This document shows positions 20,286 to 27,295 of a stretch of 34,742 bases of DNA, piece after piece. Origin of the DNA: Myxococcales bacterium (GTDB taxonomy: Bacteria > Myxococcota > Myxococcia > Myxococcales > UBA5297); NCBI GenBank assembly GCA_031262165.1, contig JAISIF010000177.1, positions 1-34,742 on the forward strand, given 5' to 3'. The notes beneath the pieces are model-generated. The model was not told where the DNA came from. It did not search any database and was given only the letters and a program-made list of their open reading frames with translations. The position numbers and the translations under genes were made by a program. Within the stretch, counting starts at the first letter, position 1. Every line of letters starts with the position of its first letter.

Positions 20286-21200
20286 TCATTCGGCGGCGGG
20301 CTCAACGGCAGGTGCAGGCGCCGCCGATGTCTGCGATGTCTGCTCGGGTGCCGCAGGGACGTCTGCCGAAACCGAGGCGTTCTGCGCGCTCTCTGGCGTC
20401 TCCGCTGCTGCCGTTGCCTGCGTTGCCGTCGGCTTCGAGCACTCGGGACAGCGCTGATTCAGATGGGAGAAGAGCGTCGAGAGCGCGTTGTCTGTGGCCT
20501 GCGCGAGCGCGATCTTGAGCTCGGCGATGGCCTCCTGCCGGACCAGGGGCGGCAGTCCTTTTTTCGAAAGATCGCCATCGGCCTGGTCGCGCCAGATGGG
20601 CTCGTCCGTCTCGGAGAAGAGCGCGAAGTCGATGCGCGCCCAGAGCTTCTCACCGCCGACCGCGGAGACGGTGTCCGTGGCGTCGATCCAGTAGCTCGTC
20701 TCGACGGCCATGAGGGCGTCCACGCCAAGGGCCGCGCGCAGCGCCTCGCGCTGGTCGCGGGACAGATTGCGCGCCGCGTCGCCACTCAGGATGCCGTCGA
20801 TGCGCAGGTTGCCGACCGAGTGCTCGCTCGCGAGCGTCCGATAGAGCTCGGCATAGGCCGGGTTCTGCGTCAGCGCCTCGTGAGTGAGCACGCGCACGCC
20901 GAGCTCCTGGCTCAGGCGCTGGGCGAATGCCTCGTAGGGCATCTTGGAGTCGATGGGGCTGAGCCCCGACTGAACCCATCCGCTGGCGAGCGTCTGGATC
21001 AGGAGATCCGGGCCGATGAGTTTGGCCAGCTTGGAGCCGATCTCGGTCGAGAGGTAGGTGTCGAAGCCGACGATCGCGACGGAGTGGACGCGCTGAACCG
21101 CGGCAGGCTCGACCTTGAGCGAGCGGCCAGCGCAAGCGACCGTCATGAGGAGCGCGATGGCGATGAGAGCGAAGCGAGAGAGGCGGCGAGAGACGTTCAT
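20286..21200 (-). CDS. Predicted lipoprotein of unknown function
   Basis: About 304 residues from ATG 21200, which has GAGG 8 nt upstream. The N terminus is a lipoprotein signal: MNVSRRLSRF, a hydrophobic core, then the lipobox TVAC, so it should be acylated and exported. The mature part contains VHSVAIVGFDTYL, a predicted mixed alpha/beta domain (roughly residues 35-240) and DALMAVETSYWID, followed by a CPEC motif and a low-complexity Ala/Pro/Thr/Glu tail. The early VAIVGF strand and size resemble lipoproteins of the CsgG/GNA1162-like kind that recur in envelope complexes, but no family can be claimed. The frame is open to 21278, upstream of the signal peptide. Confidence 0.75.
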   Translation of the reverse strand: MNVSRRLSRFALIAIALLMTVACAGRSLKVEPAAVQRVHSVAIVGFDTYLSTEIGSKLAKLIGPDLLIQTLASGWVQSGLSPIDSKMPYEAFAQRLSQELGVRVLTHEALTQNPAYAELYRTLASEHSVGNLRIDGILSGDAARNLSRDQREALRAALGVDALMAVETSYWIDATDTVSAVGGEKLWARIDFALFSETDEPIWRDQADGDLSKKGLPPLVRQEAIAELKIALAQATDNALSTLFSHLNQRCPECSKPTATQATAAAETPESAQNASVSADVPAAPEQTSQTSAAPAPAVEPAAE

Positions 21201-21332
21201 GGAGAGACCTCGGAGATGGGAAGGAGAGGAGAGGAGAGGGAAAGAGCCCTGAAACAGCAGCGAAAAAAAAGAATTCACGACGGAAATGATTCAAATGAAT
21301 AGGGAATAGGGTGGAGTCATTCGTCCGCCTTA

Positions 21333-21488
21333 GGACTTATCCCTCGATTAGGACCTTTGCACCGCGAAGGACGGGGAATGTCAGACGAGGCGAGAGGCGG
21401 GTGCTTCCAGAGGGAAGGGAAGAGCGAAGCAACGAAGACTGGCATTTCACGGACGAGTGGGGCGACGGGATAATTAAGGAATAAGTCC
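21333..21488 (+). mobile_element. MITE-like element, copy C (complete)
   Basis: 156 bp, same orientation as copy A. The left end is GGACTTATCCCTCGATTAGG and the right end is the reverse complement of GGACTTATTCCTTAATTA. It is flanked by TTA on both sides (21330-21332 and 21489-21491). The internal blocks GCACCGCGAAGGACGGGGAA, GAGCGAAGCAACGAAGACTG and TTTCACGGACGAGTG are conserved with copy A. It lies between the lipoprotein start and the 3' end of the ppx/gppA-like gene. Confidence 0.82.
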
Positions 21489-21590
21489 TTATTTCGGAGA
21501 GCCATTCCGCATGAACTCTGTAGGGCTGAATTCCTGTATTCGCCCTTCGAGACAAACAAACACGAAGAGGCAAAGAAATTCATCTCCTCG

Positions 21591-22556
21591 TCATTCCTTC
21601 CCAAACCGCTCTTCCAGCAATCCCCACCTCAATCCCCTATCGCTGACGATGAGGTGCTCCACCCCGACGCGCTCCATGGCGCATTCGAGAATGGCCGCGC
21701 CCGCGGCGATGACGTCGGCGCGCTTGGGCTCGATGCCTCTCAGAGCCTTTCTCTGCTCGACGGTGAGCGCGAACAGCCTCTCGCGCAGGCAGCGCAGCTC
21801 GCTGAATGCCATCCGGGCGCCGTGGACGCGCGCGGCGTCGTAGGGCTCGATCTCGTGGAGGATGGTGAAGAGCGTCGTCACGGTCCCGGCCACGCCGACG
21901 AAGGTCGGTGGGGTGCTTGGACGTGGGGCCTGCGCAAACAGCGACCTCAGGTGAGCGAAGAGAGCATCCGTCTCGTCTGACGCAGGCGGATCGGAGTGAA
22001 GGAAGCGCTCGGTCAGGCGCACGGAGCCCACGTCGAAGCTGTGGCTGAAGTCCATCCGGTCGCGCGTTCCGTTGCGGGTTCCGTCGCGGGTTCCGTCGCG
22101 GGTTCCAAAGATGAGCTCGGACGAGCCACCGCCGATGTCGAACACGGCGATCGGCTGATCGGCGTTGGCCATCTCCAGCCCGATCGTCGCCCCCAGACAG
22201 GTCAGGTCCGCCTCCAGTTCGCCCGGGATGATCTCGAGCTCGATGCCTGCCGTCTCGCGCACCGAGTCGATGAGCTCCGATCGATTGGCCGCGTCGCGCG
22301 CCGCGCTCGTCGAGACAGCCGCGATGTCTGAGGGCAACACGCCCAGCGCACGGGCCTCTTCGGCGTAACGCGCCAGGGCCACCGCGCTGCGCCGCATGGC
22401 CTCGGGCTGAAGCCTTCGGCTGCCATCGACACCCTGGCCCAGGCGCGTGATCTCGGCGCGCTCGACGACGGGATCCCAGACCCCGCCGCGCCGCTCAGCC
22501 ACGAGCAGCAGGGCCGTGTTCGTCCCCAGATCGATGGTAGCAAAGCGTCGGACCAC
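21591..22556 (-). CDS. Ppx/GppA family exopolyphosphatase/guanosine pentaphosphate phosphatase
   Basis: Member of the ASKHA phosphatase family that degrades polyphosphate or pppGpp. The single two-lobed domain is about 321 residues, the short form without a C-terminal HD domain. Motifs: FATIDLGTNTALLLV, AVSTSAARDAANR, PGELEADLTCLGA, the phosphate loop VFDIGGGSSELIFG, VGVAGTVTTL and a C-terminal GAAILECAMERVGVEHLIVSDRGLRWGLL. The frame is open to ATG 22616, but the first 20 residues there are glycine-rich low complexity. GTG 22556 has GGAG 5 nt upstream and begins just before the fold, so it is preferred. A run of 12-bp repeats lengthens the segment after the phosphate loop. The upstream cmk frame overlaps its 5' end. 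Which substrate it prefers cannot be told. Confidence 0.9.
   Translation of the reverse strand: MVRRFATIDLGTNTALLLVAERRGGVWDPVVERAEITRLGQGVDGSRRLQPEAMRRSAVALARYAEEARALGVLPSDIAAVSTSAARDAANRSELIDSVRETAGIELEIIPGELEADLTCLGATIGLEMANADQPIAVFDIGGGSSELIFGTRDGTRDGTRNGTRDRMDFSHSFDVGSVRLTERFLHSDPPASDETDALFAHLRSLFAQAPRPSTPPTFVGVAGTVTTLFTILHEIEPYDAARVHGARMAFSELRCLRERLFALTVEQRKALRGIEPKRADVIAAGAAILECAMERVGVEHLIVSDRGLRWGLLEERFGKE
22063..22106 (-). repeat. 12-bp tandem repeat inside the ppx/gppA-like gene
   Basis: About 3.7 copies of a unit reading CGGGTTCCGTCG on the plus strand. It encodes GTRDGTRDGTRNGTRD directly after the phosphate-binding loop. The unit length is a multiple of 3, so copy-number change would keep the frame. 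Confidence 0.9.
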
Positions 22557-23338
22557 CGACGCTCCACTCGCCGCCTTCCCTTCCCCATCCCCTTCCCCCA
22601 CGCCCCGCATCCCCATCCTGCGCCGCCGCCCGTCGTGGCCCGCCGCGCGCCACTCGTCTGGCGGACCGCCTCGATCATCTCGATCACGCGCTCGATCACG
22701 GCTTGGAGAGAGAGCTCGGTGGTGTCGATGATGAGCGCATCGTCCGCGGCTTTGAGCGGGGCCACTTCGCGCGTCTCGTCCGCGCGATCCCGTGCCGTCT
22801 GCTCTGCCAAGACCCGCTCGATCGTCGTCTCCACACCTTTGGCCTGGAGTTCGAGGAAGCGGCGCTCGGCGCGCGCCCGATCCGAGGCCGTGATGAAGAG
22901 CTTCACGTCCGCATCTGGGAACACGACCGTGCCGATGTCGCGGCCTTCGAGGATGGCGCCGCGCGAGCTCTGGCGCGCGAGCTGGCGCTGCAGGTCGAGG
23001 AGCTTCTCGCGGACCACGGGGCGCGCCGCGACCTGGGAGGCGGCCAGTGAGTTCTCGGGCGTGCGGATGGCGCCGGTGACGTCCTCACCGCTCATGGACA
23101 CGAGGTTCTTGCCCGCCTCCATCTGAAAGCTGATGTCGAGCGAGGGCACGAGGTCGCCCAGGGCAGCGTCGTCGTCGGTCGCGATGCCAGCGCGACAGGC
23201 GGCCAGGGCCACGCACCGGTAGATGGCCCCGGTGTCCACGAGCGCGAAGTTGAGGCGCTCGGCAACGGCCTTGGTGACTGAGCTCTTGCCTGCGCCAGCT
23301 GGGCCGTCGATGGCCACGATGAGAGAGGTGGAGGTCAT
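22202..23338 (-). CDS. cmk: Cytidylate kinase with an out-of-frame C-terminal overrun
   Basis: Transfers phosphate from ATP to CMP/dCMP in nucleotide synthesis. The Cmk domain occupies about residues 1-228: P-loop AIDGPAGAGKSSVTKAVA, DTGAIYRCVAL, the CMP-binding insert region, EGRDIGTVVFPDADVKLFITAS and RARAERR with the lid REVAPLKAADDALIIDTT. Start ATG 23338 has a strong AAGGAAA ribosome site. Normal Cmk stops near here, but this frame has no stop until 22202. It continues about 150 residues as basic, Ser/Arg/Trp-rich sequence that is merely the ppx/gppA-like gene read in another frame. Either the natural stop was lost through a G-rich low-complexity stretch at about 22560-22625, or a base error or frameshift lies near 22640. 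hisC is directly upstream, 31 bp away. Confidence 0.9.
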   Translation of the reverse strand: MTSTSLIVAIDGPAGAGKSSVTKAVAERLNFALVDTGAIYRCVALAACRAGIATDDDAALGDLVPSLDISFQMEAGKNLVSMSGEDVTGAIRTPENSLAASQVAARPVVREKLLDLQRQLARQSSRGAILEGRDIGTVVFPDADVKLFITASDRARAERRFLELQAKGVETTIERVLAEQTARDRADETREVAPLKAADDALIIDTTELSLQAVIERVIEMIEAVRQTSGARRATTGGGAGWGCGAWGKGMGKGRRRVERRWSDALLPSIWGRTRPCCSWLSGAAGSGIPSSSAPRSRAWARVSMAAEGFSPRPCGAARWPWRVTPKRPVRWACCPQTSRLSRRARRATRPIDRSSSTRCARRQASSSRSSRANWRRT

Positions 23339-23369
23339 GGGTTTCCTTTCGGGTCGAATCGGAAGGGAT

Positions 23370-24491
23370 TCAGGCGCTTCGTGGTGTGCCGACGAGGACT
23401 TCTTCGAGCGCGGCGAGCATCTGTCGATTCTGTTCACGCAGGCCAAAGGAGATGCGCAGGCAGGTCGGCATCCCATAGTTGAGCAGCGGTCGCAGGATGA
23501 TGCCGCGCCGCAGCATGGCCTCGAAGATGGGGGCGCTCGGCCGGTGCGTGTCGATGAGGACGAAGTTGCCCTGCGGCGGGATGACATCGACGTCGAGCTT
23601 CGCGAGGCCATCGAGCACGAACGCCTTCTCGGCGCGGTTCAGTGCCTGCGTGGCGGCCAGGTGTTCGCTGTCGGTGAGGGCTGCCAGGGCAGCGGCCTGC
23701 GCCAGGTTCGACACGTTGAAGGGCATCCGCACGCGCTCCAGGTAATTGGCCAGACGCGCGTCCAGGATGCCGTAGCCCACGCGCAGGCCAGCCAGGCCCA
23801 GCGACTTCGAGAACGTGCGCAGCACCACCAGGTTGGGGTGGGCCGCCCTGAGCGCGAGCGAGTCCGGGTAATCGGGCGCATCCACGAAATCGACGTAGGC
23901 CTCGTCCATCACCACGAGCAGCTTGGGAAAGCGCTCCTTCACGTGCTCCAAAAAGTCCGTGAGCTCGGCCCGCGTGACGATGGCGCCCGAGGGGTTGTCC
24001 GGGTTGGCGATGAAGCACAGGCGCGCCGTGTCATCGAGGGCCCGCGCCATGGTCGGCAGGTCGTAGCGCCAGTCGTCGCGACGCAGCGGGACGGCGATCG
24101 CCCGGCGGCCAGCGGCCTGGAGCGCCAGCGAATAGATGATGAACGATCCGTCCGCGATGAGCGCACTGTCCCCCGGCGCGACGAAGGTGCGGATGAGCAG
24201 CTCGATCAGCTCGTTGGACCCACAGCCGAGGATGAGCTCCTGCGGCGAGACGCCGTGCTTCTTGGCGAGCGCCTGTTTGAGCTCGAAGCCCGTCGCGTCT
24301 GGGTAGAGGGCCACCTCGGCCATGGCTGCCCGCATGGCAGCGCACGCCCTGGGCGAGGGACCGAGCGGGTTTTCGTTCGAGGCGAGCTTGATGACGTCGC
24401 TCAGCCCATATTCGCGCTTGGTCTCATCCAGGGGCTTGCCAGGAACGTAGGGGCGCAGGGACTCGATGTTGTCAGGGATGGGGAAGCACAT
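23370..24491 (-). CDS. hisC: Histidinol-phosphate aminotransferase
   Basis: PLP-dependent fold type I aminotransferase that converts imidazole acetol phosphate to L-histidinol phosphate; some relatives also act on aromatic amino acids. 373 residues, full length. Visible motifs: KLASNENPLGPSP, ALYPDATGFELKQALA, GCGSNELIELL (phosphate-binding), the NPDNPSG loop (163-169), VVMDEAYVDF (Asp196 contacts the pyridine ring, Tyr199), the Schiff-base lysine in TFSKSLGLAGLRVGYG (Lys229) and the C-terminal arginine in LRISFG. It starts at ATG 24491 with no clear ribosome site. The gene is 31 bp upstream of cmk, so the pair is probably co-transcribed. No other histidine genes are nearby, so a role in aromatic amino acid synthesis is possible. 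Confidence 0.95.
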   Translation of the reverse strand: MCFPIPDNIESLRPYVPGKPLDETKREYGLSDVIKLASNENPLGPSPRACAAMRAAMAEVALYPDATGFELKQALAKKHGVSPQELILGCGSNELIELLIRTFVAPGDSALIADGSFIIYSLALQAAGRRAIAVPLRRDDWRYDLPTMARALDDTARLCFIANPDNPSGAIVTRAELTDFLEHVKERFPKLLVVMDEAYVDFVDAPDYPDSLALRAAHPNLVVLRTFSKSLGLAGLRVGYGILDARLANYLERVRMPFNVSNLAQAAALAALTDSEHLAATQALNRAEKAFVLDGLAKLDVDVIPPQGNFVLIDTHRPSAPIFEAMLRRGIILRPLLNYGMPTCLRISFGLREQNRQMLAALEEVLVGTPRSA

Positions 24492-24570
24492 GGCGCGCGT
24501 CTTCGGTCACGAGATGGCACTCGGAACAAGAGGGAAAATCAAAGGGCGGCGGAAAAAACGCGCTGGGCTG

Positions 24571-24596
24571 GACGGCTCTTTTCGACGGCTCTTTTC
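24571..24596 (+). repeat. 13-bp perfect tandem duplication upstream of hisC
   Basis: GACGGCTCTTTTC occurs twice head to tail (24571-24583 and 24584-24596), about 80 bp upstream of the hisC start in the spacer after the PorV-like gene. It may be a slippage duplication or a tandem binding site. Confidence 0.8.
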
Positions 24597-24730
24597 CAGG
24601 ATGGACGACGTCGGAATCTCGACGAATCGACGAACGGAGGAAGCTCCCCTCCCCTGCCATCATCCTCTGCTCTGCCCTTCCTGCCGCTCGCGCTGACTCG
24701 GAACGCTGGTTTGGATGGACGACGACAGGC

Positions 24731-25657
24731 TCAGCTCGAAGAGCCACCCGTGTCGAGCAAGCGCAGGGTGAAGCCAAAGACGTGGCCGTCGTCGAAGGCG
24801 TATTGATAGGCGCCTTCGATGGCCAGGATGCCCAGGAAGACGCTCAGGCCACCGCAGACTTTGTGCGTCTTGCGCAGCGCGTCATAGGTGTAGCCAGCGC
24901 GCGGCATGAACCTGCCTCCCAGGAGAATCTCGCCGCCCGCGAAGAAGCTGGGCTTCCAGCCATCGTCCTCCTGAGAGGCCGTCTCTAGCTTGATGTCGAA
25001 GGCCAGGCGAAAGCCCTTGTCGTGGCCCACCGCAGCGCCAAAGCCCCACGCGCGGCGCGCCTCGGGTGAATCGATGTCGATGAGGTTGTAGCCAACGGCG
25101 CCCAAGCTGAGGATCGGCATGGGCCTGAAGACGATGCCCGCGTCCATCGTGACAGCGTTCGACTTGGCGCCCCCCCCGTCGAGGCGCAGGTATTTGCTCG
25201 TCACGCCGATGGTGAGGTCCTGGTGCCAGAGCGGCAGGGCCAGTCCGAGCAGCACGATCGATCCCGAGCGCTTCGCCTCCCCCTTCCCACTCCGGTAGTA
25301 GGTGTAGGAGAGGCCTCCGGCCATCGGGAACGCCTTGTCCGCGTTCAGTTTGCTGTCGATCGAGCCGATGGAATACAGCTGCAGGCCGTTGGGTGGGTCG
25401 AAGGTCGCCGAGGCGTTCAGGTTGAAGCGCGTGGTCGCCGCCATGCCCGCCGGGTTGACCCAGAGCGCCTCGTCGCTGCTCGCGAAGGCCCGCGTCGCGT
25501 CGCCCATCCCCAGCGAGCGGACGGAGGAGACCTCGCGCAGCGTCGGGATGGCGAGAGACTGGGCCACGACGGTCGCTGGCGTCGCCAGGAGGCAGAGGGC
25601 GAGGAGGAGACGCGCGGCGCGCGCGGTCCAACGAGCACGAGGCTGTGCGTCATTCAT
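24731..25657 (-). CDS. PorV/PorQ-like outer membrane beta-barrel protein
   Basis: About 308 residues with an N-terminal signal peptide (basic head, LLLALCLLATPATVVAQS). The mature start contains SVRSLGMGDATRAFASSDEA followed by WVNPAGMAATTRFNL. This 'gmGdA...a.wvNPAgma' pattern is typical of the PorV/PorQ, FadL-like barrel group. The rest alternates short amphipathic strands (for example MAGGLSYTYYRS, LTIGVTSKYLRLDGG, GAVGYNLIDIDSP) and ends in a strand ending with L, as in outer membrane barrels. ATG 25657 overlaps the stop of the upstream DUF4388 gene in ATGAATGA, which implies translational coupling; an earlier ATG at 25678 also exists. In some bacteria PorV serves the type IX secretion system, but no other T9SS gene is visible here, so function is open. 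Confidence 0.8.
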   Translation of the reverse strand: MNDAQPRARWTARAARLLLALCLLATPATVVAQSLAIPTLREVSSVRSLGMGDATRAFASSDEALWVNPAGMAATTRFNLNASATFDPPNGLQLYSIGSIDSKLNADKAFPMAGGLSYTYYRSGKGEAKRSGSIVLLGLALPLWHQDLTIGVTSKYLRLDGGGAKSNAVTMDAGIVFRPMPILSLGAVGYNLIDIDSPEARRAWGFGAAVGHDKGFRLAFDIKLETASQEDDGWKPSFFAGGEILLGGRFMPRAGYTYDALRKTHKVCGGLSVFLGILAIEGAYQYAFDDGHVFGFTLRLLDTGGSSS

Positions 25658-26873
25658 GAATCGATCTTTCTGCGGCATTGGCAGGCGCGCCTTTTTCTGG
25701 TGGGTCGTCCAGGTCACGTGAGGCAGTCCCTGGTTCGACCGGCGTGCCCGTGGATGGCCCGATGTAGCCGACGAGGGTGAAGTGCTCGATGCATTTGAGC
25801 GTGTCGAGCGCCCGCATCGGTGTCACCCGAAGGAGCGAGCGCACCGTGCGCGTCCCGTCGATGCGCGAGAGCAGGTAGCGCTCCTGTGGGGTCAAGGCGA
25901 GGCGATCGAGCTTCGAGGCGTCGCAGGTCATGCGCAGCGCAGGGTTTGGCTCGACGAGGCTGCGCTGGAGCGCGGCCAGGTGCGCGGCCTCGGTGTGCGC
26001 CAAGAGCTTCTGCGCTTCGGGCGTCGGCGAAAGCTCGATGGCCTGCGCAGCCACGAGCGCGGCCTGCTCGAAGCGCCCCGACGTGACGAGGGTGTGGGCA
26101 AGCGCGATCAACTGCGTTGGATCGTCCATCGACTCGCCGATGAAGAGTGGCGACTCGGACGAGCGATCCGGAGCTGGCTCGACGATGCCCTCGCCGATGA
26201 GCGCGAAGATCTTCTGCTGGAGGAAGAAGCGCGACCTGTAGAGGGCGGCCTCTATCTCGGCAAAGGTGTGGCCCTGGCGCATCAGCGCGAGGAGCTTGTC
26301 GTCCACCGCGTCCGGTAGGAGCGCCGTGGCCAGGCGATCGTCGCGCACCCGGAAGGTAATCTGATCGGAGACGAACACCGAGCGCATCGACGCCCACGCC
26401 ATCTCGCGAAATGCGACCTCGGGCAGCAACGCGGCGATGTCGAGGGCAACCTCGAGGGCTGGGCGATCCGAGGGCATCACGCCGCGCAGGAAGCGAAAGG
26501 TCGCGTCCGTCCACTGCACCACACCGAGCAGCGACTCACGGATCCTGAGGACGAGCGCCTCACACACGTCCGCCTCGGTCATGAAGCCGAGCCGAATGAG
26601 CTGCACGCCAAGGAGCGTCCGCTCCGTGAGGTTCGCCTCGATGGCCATCTGCAGCTGCGCCTCGCTGATGCGGTCGATCTGGCGCAGGAAGTTGCCGAAC
26701 GACTCCTCCTCCAGATTCGAAGCGCTCTGAATGAGCTGGCCATCCTGGATGAAGAAGCTCTTTCGCCGAGGCCCTGCCTCGATCAGGAGCTGCCCAGTCA
26801 ACCGCTTTTTGCCGAGCAGGGAGAGGACCTCCCCTATCTCCATCGTCGTCAGTTCACCTGCCAAGCTGTCCAT
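25650..26873 (-). CDS. DUF4388 (PATAN-type) domain protein
   Basis: A 407-residue cytoplasmic protein. The N terminus MDSLAGELTTMEIGEVLSLL continues into GKKRLTGQLLIEAGPRRKSFFIQDGQLIQSASNL, the DUF4388/PATAN domain found in deltaproteobacterial signalling proteins, where it is often joined to response regulators, TPRs or kinases. The middle (about 70-250) is helical and resembles MshEN/GspE N-terminal-like segments (LLGVQLIRLGFMTEADVCEAL). The C-terminal third has a TPR-like pair and a domain including RYLLSRIDGTRTVRSLLRVTP, seen in PATAN proteins. ATG 26873 is chosen because the domain begins there; the frame is open to 26969. Its stop overlaps the start of the PorV-like gene, so the two are likely made together. 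Confidence 0.85.
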   Translation of the reverse strand: MDSLAGELTTMEIGEVLSLLGKKRLTGQLLIEAGPRRKSFFIQDGQLIQSASNLEEESFGNFLRQIDRISEAQLQMAIEANLTERTLLGVQLIRLGFMTEADVCEALVLRIRESLLGVVQWTDATFRFLRGVMPSDRPALEVALDIAALLPEVAFREMAWASMRSVFVSDQITFRVRDDRLATALLPDAVDDKLLALMRQGHTFAEIEAALYRSRFFLQQKIFALIGEGIVEPAPDRSSESPLFIGESMDDPTQLIALAHTLVTSGRFEQAALVAAQAIELSPTPEAQKLLAHTEAAHLAALQRSLVEPNPALRMTCDASKLDRLALTPQERYLLSRIDGTRTVRSLLRVTPMRALDTLKCIEHFTLVGYIGPSTGTPVEPGTASRDLDDPPEKGAPANAAERSIHE

Positions 26874-26989
26874 CGATCGTCCGTCCCCTATCGAGGAAGG
26901 CACGATGCGGCGTGTGGCATCTCCCTCTCGAAAGCCGGGCTCGATTCCCCATTTCCGGTGCGGATGCAAGGCCTCTGAGAGGCGAACAC

Positions 26990-27020
26990 AGGGCCATCGA
27001 GTTCTCGGTTTTCGGATGTC
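26990..27020 (+). repeat. 31-bp block shared with 7620-7650
   Basis: Matches the reverse complement of 7620-7650 at 28 of 31 positions; the common core is ATCGAGTTCTC then TTTTCGGATGTC. A shorter inverted relative, CGAGAACCGAGAACTCG, is at 27183-27199. Confidence 0.7.
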
Positions 27021-27035
27021 ACGGACGATGCGGCG

Positions 27036-27159
27036 TAGGGGCGATTACCAATCGCCCGTCGTCGATGGTCGATCGCTCGTCGAGGGTCGGTCGGTCGATC
27101 GTCGATGGTCGATCGCTCGTCGAGGGTCTTTGCGCACGGGCGATTGATAATCGCCCCTA
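27036..27159. repeat. Inverted-repeat element with TAGGGGCGATT arms
   Basis: A 22-bp left arm (27036-27057) and right arm (27138-27159, inverted) match at all but one position. Each arm is itself a small palindrome (GGGCGATT ... AATCGCCC). The layout resembles the element at 5929-6009, and a single half-site remnant (ATCGCCCCTAC) occurs near 30569-30579. Confidence 0.8.
27061..27128 (+). repeat. Two direct 28-bp repeats, 40-bp period
   Basis: A 28-bp sequence starting GTCGATGGTCGATCGCTCGT is present at 27061-27088 and again, identically, at 27101-27128, separated by a 12-bp GTCG/GATC-rich spacer. It is entirely within the inverted-repeat element. Confidence 0.85.
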
Positions 27160-27295
27160 AGAAGACACGTCTCGCTCTTGGTCGAGAACCGAGAACTCGT
27201 TTCGAATCGCGATGTGCCACCTCGCCTGCCCTCAAAACAGGCGTGGCGTCTTTCGAAGGGATGCGCTAGCGCGCCCGACCTTTTGGTGCCCAGCG

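Larger units (their letters stand above)
26874..27295. other. 422-bp spacer between divergent DUF4388 and sugar-transferase genes, rich in repeats
   Basis: No gene is credible here. Nested repeats fill most of it: an outer inverted pair (CGAGTTCTCGGTT-type, 26998-27016 and 27183-27199), a TAGGGGCG inverted-repeat element (27036-27159) and, inside that, a 28-bp sequence repeated at a 40-bp spacing. Promoters for both flanking genes must lie in or around these repeats. Confidence 0.6.

Noticed and set aside
24731-25657. Evidence for a type IX secretion locus from the PorV-like protein
   Set aside because: No other T9SS component or C-terminal sorting domain protein is in the window, and the barrel family is broader than PorV.
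27061-27128. Possible CRISPR array
   Set aside because: Only two repeat units with a 12-bp, repeat-like spacer, and no cas genes; it is part of the inverted-repeat element.
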